A stretch of DNA of 10,385 nt. Origin: Dehalococcoidales bacterium (lineage in GTDB: Bacteria; Chloroflexota; Dehalococcoidia; Dehalococcoidales; UBA5760). A program made the translations under genes and the position numbers. Shown here piece after piece: positions 6,867 through 10,385 of the stretch (position 1 is its first letter; each line of letters opens with the position of its first letter). Location: positions 1-10,385 of the forward strand of contig JAQTTS010000051.1 in NCBI GenBank assembly GCA_028710655.1, in the 5' to 3' direction. Below the pieces are notes generated by a model. The model was given only the letters and a program-made list of their open reading frames with translations. It searched no databases and was not told where the DNA came from.

Positions 6867-7181
6867 ATGATAATTACGACGTCGGATAATGTCGCTGGTA
6901 GAAATATCATCAAAACAATAGGTCTGGTGAAAGGTAATACGGTGAGAGCCAGAAACATCGGCCGTGATATACGGGCAACTGTGAAGAATGTAATCGGCGG
7001 CGAAATAACCGACTACACCGAATTAATGACCGAGGCCAGGGAGGAAGCGATCAACCGGATGGTAACAGAAGCTAAAGAGAAGGAAGCTAATGCTATCGTC
7101 AGCGTTCGCTTTGCCACTTCAATGATCATGCAGAGTGCTTCTGAAATAATGGCCTATGGTACCGCTGTAATTATTGAATGA
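6867..7181 (+). CDS. YbjQ/UPF0145 family protein
   Basis: A 104-residue cytoplasmic protein of the YbjQ family (PF01906). Its members form small oligomers, pentameric in known structures, and have no proven role, though they are often labelled heavy-metal-binding. The family features are visible: G-R-N-I (11-14), the VKGNTVRARNIGRDI segment (21-35), GGEITDYTELM (44-54), the A-R-E-E-A helix (57-61), EANAIVSVRF (73-82) and the closing YGTAVII (97-103). The start is ATG at 6867, with AGAGGAGA 6 bases upstream. The TTG at 6807 would add 20 unrelated residues and falls in the leader hairpin. The length matches the family (about 105). The DUF4870-type gene follows after 69 bases and may be co-transcribed. 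Confidence 0.9.
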   Translation: MIITTSDNVAGRNIIKTIGLVKGNTVRARNIGRDIRATVKNVIGGEITDYTELMTEAREEAINRMVTEAKEKEANAIVSVRFATSMIMQSASEIMAYGTAVIIE

Positions 7182-7250
7182 GATATTTGACGGGACTAAT
7201 GAGTTTTCACGATAGGTAACAAACGACAGAACAGGTCAAAGGTGGTTAGC

Positions 7251-8306
7251 ATGGAACTGTCACCTGACGAGAGACGGCGTATCTACGAGGAAGAAAGAGC
7301 CAAGCTTGAAGCTGAAAGAACCACGGAGTTAAAACCGAACGTCTCCGGACTATTATGCTACCTTGGCGTCTGGGTCACCGGTATCATATTCCTGATCATT
7401 GAGCGGAAAGACCGATGGATCCGTTTCCATGCCATGCAATCCTTGATTACCTTCGGTATCCTGAGCATTATCATTGCCATCGCCGATGCAGTACGGCACT
7501 GGAACCCTTTCTGTACAGCCACTCCGTTGGACTGGCTACTCTACCCACAAATAATCGCGGCCAATATCATCTTTGGTATCTTCTGGGCTATCAGCATTGT
7601 GCTATGGATCTTCACGATGTATCAGACCTATCATGGCCACCTGGTTAAACTGGCTATCTTCGGTGACCTGGCGGAGAAAGCGATCGCCAAACTAGATGGT
7701 ACAGAGATAGAAGAGATCAAAGTACCGCCGGTAAGCGATAAACCCGAATCCGAACCTGCAACAGCAAAGCCCGGAGCCAGGGTAAAAACAGGGCACTATC
7801 TGGAAGGCAGTAGAAGCGCCCGGATTACGGCCTCAGTCGCAGCAATAGGGTGGAGTGCTTTCTTCTTCGTTCTCTTCAATTTCTTCAGCGGTTATGTCGC
7901 AATCTATTCTCATGCTGTCATTAATGGCATAAATACATGGGTAATCCATCCGATATTAACTCCGGCGCTCAGCCAGGTGCTTCCCATTCTCAATGTTACA
8001 CTGATTGCGGCTATCGTATGCCACGCCGTAGCTATCGCCATCGATAGGTATCGCCTGCGTGCTGTTATTCTTATTACTCTCGCTGGTTTATCTATGGCCA
8101 CTGTACTCACTTTCCTTAGAGTCTTTCCTTTCGACTTCAGTGTTATCCCTAACCCGGATCTAGCCTCCATAATGCCCACATTAGCGTTAGTAATTATGAT
8201 CATCATTACCGCAGGAATCGGTATAGGCGCCCTAGTGAGATTTATCCGACTCATGATTGATCTGGCCAAAAAGCCAGCCCCGTCAGCCACTCATTCTATG
8301 AAGTGA
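7251..8306 (+). CDS. DUF4870-type membrane protein with a second C-terminal membrane domain
   Basis: A 351-residue inner-membrane protein with about seven helices. A charged, coiled-coil-prone N-terminus (6-28) precedes a DUF4870 (Tic20-like fold) domain. This has helices at about 32-50, 66-80 and 100-124, with the signature GLLCYLGVWVTG (33-44) and E-R-K-D-R-W-I-R-F-H-A-M-Q-S (51-64). A hydrophilic Pro/Glu linker (about 140-190) leads to four more helices (about 192-216, 246-264, 270-289, 308-330), which I do not recognise. DUF4870 proteins are usually only about 100-130 residues, so this is an extended form. The ATG at 7251 is preferred over GTG at 7242, because AAAGGTGG (7238-7245) sits 5 bases before the ATG and overlaps the GTG. 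It is probably in an operon with the YbjQ gene. Its role is unknown. Confidence 0.8.
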   Translation: MELSPDERRRIYEEERAKLEAERTTELKPNVSGLLCYLGVWVTGIIFLIIERKDRWIRFHAMQSLITFGILSIIIAIADAVRHWNPFCTATPLDWLLYPQIIAANIIFGIFWAISIVLWIFTMYQTYHGHLVKLAIFGDLAEKAIAKLDGTEIEEIKVPPVSDKPESEPATAKPGARVKTGHYLEGSRSARITASVAAIGWSAFFFVLFNFFSGYVAIYSHAVINGINTWVIHPILTPALSQVLPILNVTLIAAIVCHAVAIAIDRYRLRAVILITLAGLSMATVLTFLRVFPFDFSVIPNPDLASIMPTLALVIMIIITAGIGIGALVRFIRLMIDLAKKPAPSATHSMK

Positions 8307-8402
8307 CGGGACGTGTGGGGCTACCATTCGTTGCCCAGAGTGCTATACTCCATTGCTGCAATGCAATTCTGTACAACGCTAATAGCATGATCCAATCGGT
8401 GT
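8307..8402. other. Spacer between the DUF4870 gene and the SDR promoters
   Basis: It contains an odd palindrome ATTGC-T-GCAAT (8352-8362), nested between TGCTAT (8341-8346) and ATAGCA (8382-8387). These could form a weak branched structure, but no T-tract follows, so no terminator is called. AGCATG (8384-8389) also occurs upstream of promoter copy 1 (6752-6757), at a different spacing. Confidence 0.3.
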
Positions 8403-8435
8403 TTGAAAATACAGTAATCTTGTATTATAGTGCTT
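8403..8435 (+). promoter_or_regulatory. Upstream SDR promoter P1 (shared copy 2)
   Basis: TTGAAA (8403-8408), 17 bases, then TATAGT (8426-8431). It is identical to 6760-6792 apart from one base. Similarity stops on both sides of the block, so what is conserved is the promoter itself and not a longer duplication. RNA from here would carry a leader of about 127 bases. Confidence 0.65.
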
Positions 8436-8444
8436 TTTCGGCTA

Positions 8445-8473
8445 TTGACAACGCATGCTCATTAAAATAGAAT
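8445..8473 (+). promoter_or_regulatory. Downstream SDR promoter P2
   Basis: A perfect TTGACA (8445-8450) and TAGAAT (8468-8473) lie 17 bases apart, making this the stronger match of the tandem pair. RNA would start near 8480, about 85 bases before the ATG. It overlaps the start region of P1, so polymerase at one site may interfere with the other. Confidence 0.65.
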
Positions 8474-8564
8474 AAACTAATCCTCCGTTATACTTCTGGC
8501 AACGGCAAGTATACGAAGAAGACCTATTTGCTTCTTTTTAGAAAGGATAATATTTTACCGGACA

Positions 8565-9461
8565 ATGCTAAGGATACTCGTTACCGGGGATTCAGGTTTT
8601 TTGGGTTCTAATATAGTATTAGAACTAAAGAATAGAGGTTACGCAGTTACGGGGCTTTCCCGAAATAGCCCTGACATCAAGCTTGACCTTACCAAGCTTG
8701 ATGACCAACAAATACTTCCTCCATCTGACGTGGTTGTTCACTCGGCGGCATCAATGAAATTCAACGAGCCAGGAGAAAACCGCGAAGTCAATGTTATCGC
8801 TACCCGGAAGTTACTTGAGGCAGTATTGCGTAGCGGTATCGCCAGATTCATATACATATCCACTGCCTTTCTTTTTAATAATAACTCATACGAGAGAACC
8901 AAAAAGGAGGCTGAGGAATATCTGTTAGAAAACTGTGCCAGTAATAATATTACGCTGACGATAATACGTCCCAGCGTAATATGCGAAGATAGCCGACTTG
9001 TGGGTAAACAACCCAGCAGTGGAGTCTATGCTGGCTTGCGTATTCTGAGAAAGGCGATTGATTGGTATGAACGTAAAACAGGGGAAAAGGTAGGGGGTAA
9101 GTTGATCAGAATCAGGGCTAACCCCGACGGCAAAATGAATGTCATACCAGTGGATTTTGTAGTTAATACAGTAATAGAGGCTATTGAAACGGGTAGGACT
9201 GGTATAATATACGCTACTCACCCCAGACCAAGGACTATTAAATTCCTTGAGCGGCCACTATCGGATATCCTTGGAATAGATATCCAATTTTCTCAAGATT
9301 TCGTGCCTAATAGCCTTGAGCGTGTAATCGACAAAATGAATAATGTATATATAAAATACCTGCAGGGTTATGACCTGCCCTCAGACATAGATTGTCCACA
9401 AATCGATCAAGATTTCGTAAAGGAATCGTCAAGAATAGAGCTTAGACGCATCAACGAATGA
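8565..9461 (+). CDS. Extended SDR, NAD(P)-dependent epimerase/dehydratase/reductase-like protein
   Basis: A 298-residue Rossmann-fold short-chain dehydrogenase of the extended type. The nucleotide-binding motif T-G-D-S-G-F-L-G is at residues 7-14. The DVVVHSAAS segment (55-63) and NVIATRKLLEA (76-86) fit extended SDRs. The catalytic set is S99 (in Y-I-S-T), Y109 and K113 (YERTK). IRPSV (134-138) and VIPVDFV (193-199) are typical of substrate-side elements in NAD-epimerase and thioester/acyl-reductase relatives. The substrate cannot be read from the sequence; nucleotide-sugar, sterol-like or acyl-thioester substrates are all possible. The ATG suits the fold, but the nearest Shine-Dalgarno (AAAGGAT, 8542-8548) is 16 bases away, which is too far for strong initiation. 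Codon use is AT-rich: four sampled 60-base lines average about 42% G+C, against about 63% in two rlmN lines. That hints at separate origin. Confidence 0.87.
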   Translation: MLRILVTGDSGFLGSNIVLELKNRGYAVTGLSRNSPDIKLDLTKLDDQQILPPSDVVVHSAASMKFNEPGENREVNVIATRKLLEAVLRSGIARFIYISTAFLFNNNSYERTKKEAEEYLLENCASNNITLTIIRPSVICEDSRLVGKQPSSGVYAGLRILRKAIDWYERKTGEKVGGKLIRIRANPDGKMNVIPVDFVVNTVIEAIETGRTGIIYATHPRPRTIKFLERPLSDILGIDIQFSQDFVPNSLERVIDKMNNVYIKYLQGYDLPSDIDCPQIDQDFVKESSRIELRRINE

Positions 9462-9521
9462 TATCTTGAATAAAGATATTATTTACTCAGAATAATATTG
9501 TGGTTAGATAAAGATTATTCT
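9461..9521 (+). other. Three overlapping AT-rich hairpins at the end of the SDR gene
   Basis: Hairpin A is ATATCTT (9461-9467) with AAGATAT (9473-9479), followed by TATTTACT; it overlaps the stop codon and could be a weak terminator. Hairpin B is ATATTATT (9476-9483) with AATAATAT (9491-9498). Hairpin C is AGAATAAT (9489-9496) with ATTATTCT (9514-9521). Each arm match is perfect, and B shares bases with both A and C, so B excludes the other two. Low sequence complexity makes chance pairing possible. Confidence 0.4.
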
Positions 9522-9560
9522 ATCAAGTTCTCCATTCCCATATTTATTGGCCCTTGGACA

Positions 9561-9606
9561 AGTGGGCATCTCCATTAAAAAGTGGTATCACTACCGGGGG
9601 CAGGTC
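9561..9606 (+). repeat. Dispersed repeat, copy 2
   Basis: This is the direct-orientation partner of 5641-5685, with the identical 15-base core at 9564-9578. Short complementary segments TGGAC (9555-9559) and GTCCA (9604-9608) bracket this copy but not copy 1. It lies 115 bases upstream of the DegV-family gene. Confidence 0.6.
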
Positions 9607-9628
9607 CAGTGAGCATCCAGCTTCCATT

Positions 9629-9658
9629 TTGATAAAATACTTGGTAGTCCTCTACTAT
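9629..9658 (+). promoter_or_regulatory. Probable promoter of the DegV-family gene
   Basis: TTGATA (9629-9634) and TACTAT (9653-9658) lie 18 bases apart. With a few gaps this stretch resembles the block at 6760-6792 (shared AAAATAC, GGTA, TAT and GCTT elements in order). The spacer and -10 include GGTAG-n4-CTACT (9643-9656), like the hairpin just after promoter copy 1. Both -35 and -10 are imperfect. Confidence 0.4.
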
Positions 9659-9720
9659 TTGCTTAATGTGATCTCCATTTCCCTCCACATAAGAAAAATG
9701 TGTTGCTAGGAGTTAATTAG

Positions 9721-10385
9721 ATGCAAAAAGCTATGGTCATTACTGATAGCCTCTCTGCTATATCACCGGAGCTAGCCAAGGAGTACGACGTTATGGTGCT
9801 ACCCTACCATATCGTCATAGATGGCAGGAGTTATCTAGATGACACATACAATAGAGGAGATCTATTTGCACGACTTGAATCCTACCAGAATCTACCGACG
9901 CACTCGGCTTGCACCACCGGTGAAATACTGGAAGCATACAAGAGGGCTAGCCAGAGGATGAAGGAGATCCTGTTCATTGCCTTATCCTCCAGTATGTCCG
10001 CAGACTATAATGCCGCGCTGCAAGCAAAGGAAAACGCAAAGCAGGAATTACCCGACATCGCCATTGAAGTGGTTGATTCCCGCAGCGTTCTCACCGGTGA
10101 GTTGCTCGTCGTCCTGGCTGCCGCAAAAGCGGCAAAAGAAGGCAAGAGCCTGTCAGAGGTAACTGGGATTGCTCGTCAGGCGGCGCAAAAGGTCAGCCTC
10201 ATAAATGTGCCCGAAACTCTATTCTTCTTTGAAAGGTCAGGCAGGTCGGGTGGAGAACCAACCATAGCCAAAGCTCCGATCCCGATTTACCCGCTCTTAG
10301 AAATGGATGCCTCCACTGGTGGAATAGGAAAATTTATATCCAAGAACAGAACCAAAGGTAAGGCGGTAGAAGCGCTGCTGGAGAT
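9721..10385 (+). CDS. DegV family fatty-acid-binding protein (3' end outside the window)
   Basis: The first 221 residues of a DegV-family protein, usually about 280 residues. The family binds a fatty acid in a two-domain cytoplasmic protein; in Firmicutes the FakB members present it to the kinase FakA for phosphorylation and phospholipid synthesis. Visible motifs are ITDS (7-10); PYHIVIDGRSYLDD (28-41); P-T-H-S-A-C-T-T-G-E (59-68), equivalent to the usual P-x-T-S-x-P region; LSSSMSADYNAA (88-99); VVDSRSVLTGE (117-127); E-R-S-G-R (171-175), in the place of the common K-G-G-R; and P-L-L-E-M-D (191-196). The S-A-D-Y-N and E-R-S-G-R variants depart from common FakB motifs. The reading frame is open to the window edge. 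AGGAG (9708-9712) lies 8 bases before the ATG. No fakA/DAK2 gene is in view. Confidence 0.9.
   Translation, partial: MQKAMVITDSLSAISPELAKEYDVMVLPYHIVIDGRSYLDDTYNRGDLFARLESYQNLPTHSACTTGEILEAYKRASQRMKEILFIALSSSMSADYNAALQAKENAKQELPDIAIEVVDSRSVLTGELLVVLAAAKAAKEGKSLSEVTGIARQAAQKVSLINVPETLFFFERSGRSGGEPTIAKAPIPIYPLLEMDASTGGIGKFISKNRTKGKAVEALLE

Noticed and set aside
5641..9606. Intact composite transposon
   Set aside because: No transposase or integrase gene lies in or next to the segment, and the repeats are only about 45 bases and diverged; only a remnant or recombination scar can be proposed.
1..10385. CRISPR array, phage defence island or toxin-antitoxin pair
   Set aside because: No regularly spaced repeats, nuclease, helicase or small overlapping gene pair was seen; the genes are envelope, housekeeping or unknown-function families.

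Overview
This is a bacterial chromosomal segment with nine complete protein genes and a tenth cut by the right edge. No rRNA, tRNA, CRISPR array, phage gene or transposase gene is visible. The organism looks like a free-living bacterium of middling G+C with strong Shine-Dalgarno sites (AAAGGAGG) and sigma70-type promoters. Several genes encode secreted or lipid-anchored proteins (SIMPL, IPT-like repeats, PKD plus META). The mix of a COG1926 phosphoribosyltransferase, DUF488, YbjQ, DUF4870 and a DegV protein would fit Chloroflexota, for example Dehalococcoidia. That placement is inference from gene content only, with no marker gene to confirm it.

Layout, left to right. A SIMPL-domain lipoprotein gene (116-880, minus) ends at a strong minus-strand terminator (45-100) and is divergent from rlmN (1057-2100), the rRNA/tRNA adenine-C2 methyltransferase. 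Next comes an orphan COG1926-type phosphoribosyltransferase (2260-2925), preceded by a spacer rich in repeats and -10 boxes. A well-formed promoter carrying an inverted repeat (3099-3128) drives a 656-residue surface protein with six tandem Ig-like (IPT/TIG-like) modules, a fibronectin-III-like domain and a C-terminal membrane anchor. A small DUF488 gene follows 35 bases downstream, probably in the same transcript.

The second half (about 5.6-9.6 kb) is a patchwork of single genes with their own promoters. They are a minus-strand PKD plus META lipoprotein, a YbjQ-family gene with a seven-helix DUF4870-type membrane protein behind it, a low-G+C extended SDR, and the start of a DegV-family fatty-acid-binding protein. 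The stretch from the META gene to the SDR lies between two direct copies of a ~45-base dispersed repeat (5641-5685 and 9561-9606). The YbjQ and SDR genes share a 33-base promoter block (32/33 identical), and a looser relative may precede the DegV gene, which suggests co-regulation.

No single pathway joins these genes. The common themes are envelope proteins (SIMPL, IPT-like, META, DUF4870) and lipid-linked functions (SDR, DegV). No clear new multi-gene system is evident. The best leads are regulatory: the shared promoter block, the repeat pair, and inverted repeats over promoters. The genes of unknown role are COG1926, DUF488, YbjQ, DUF4870 and META.
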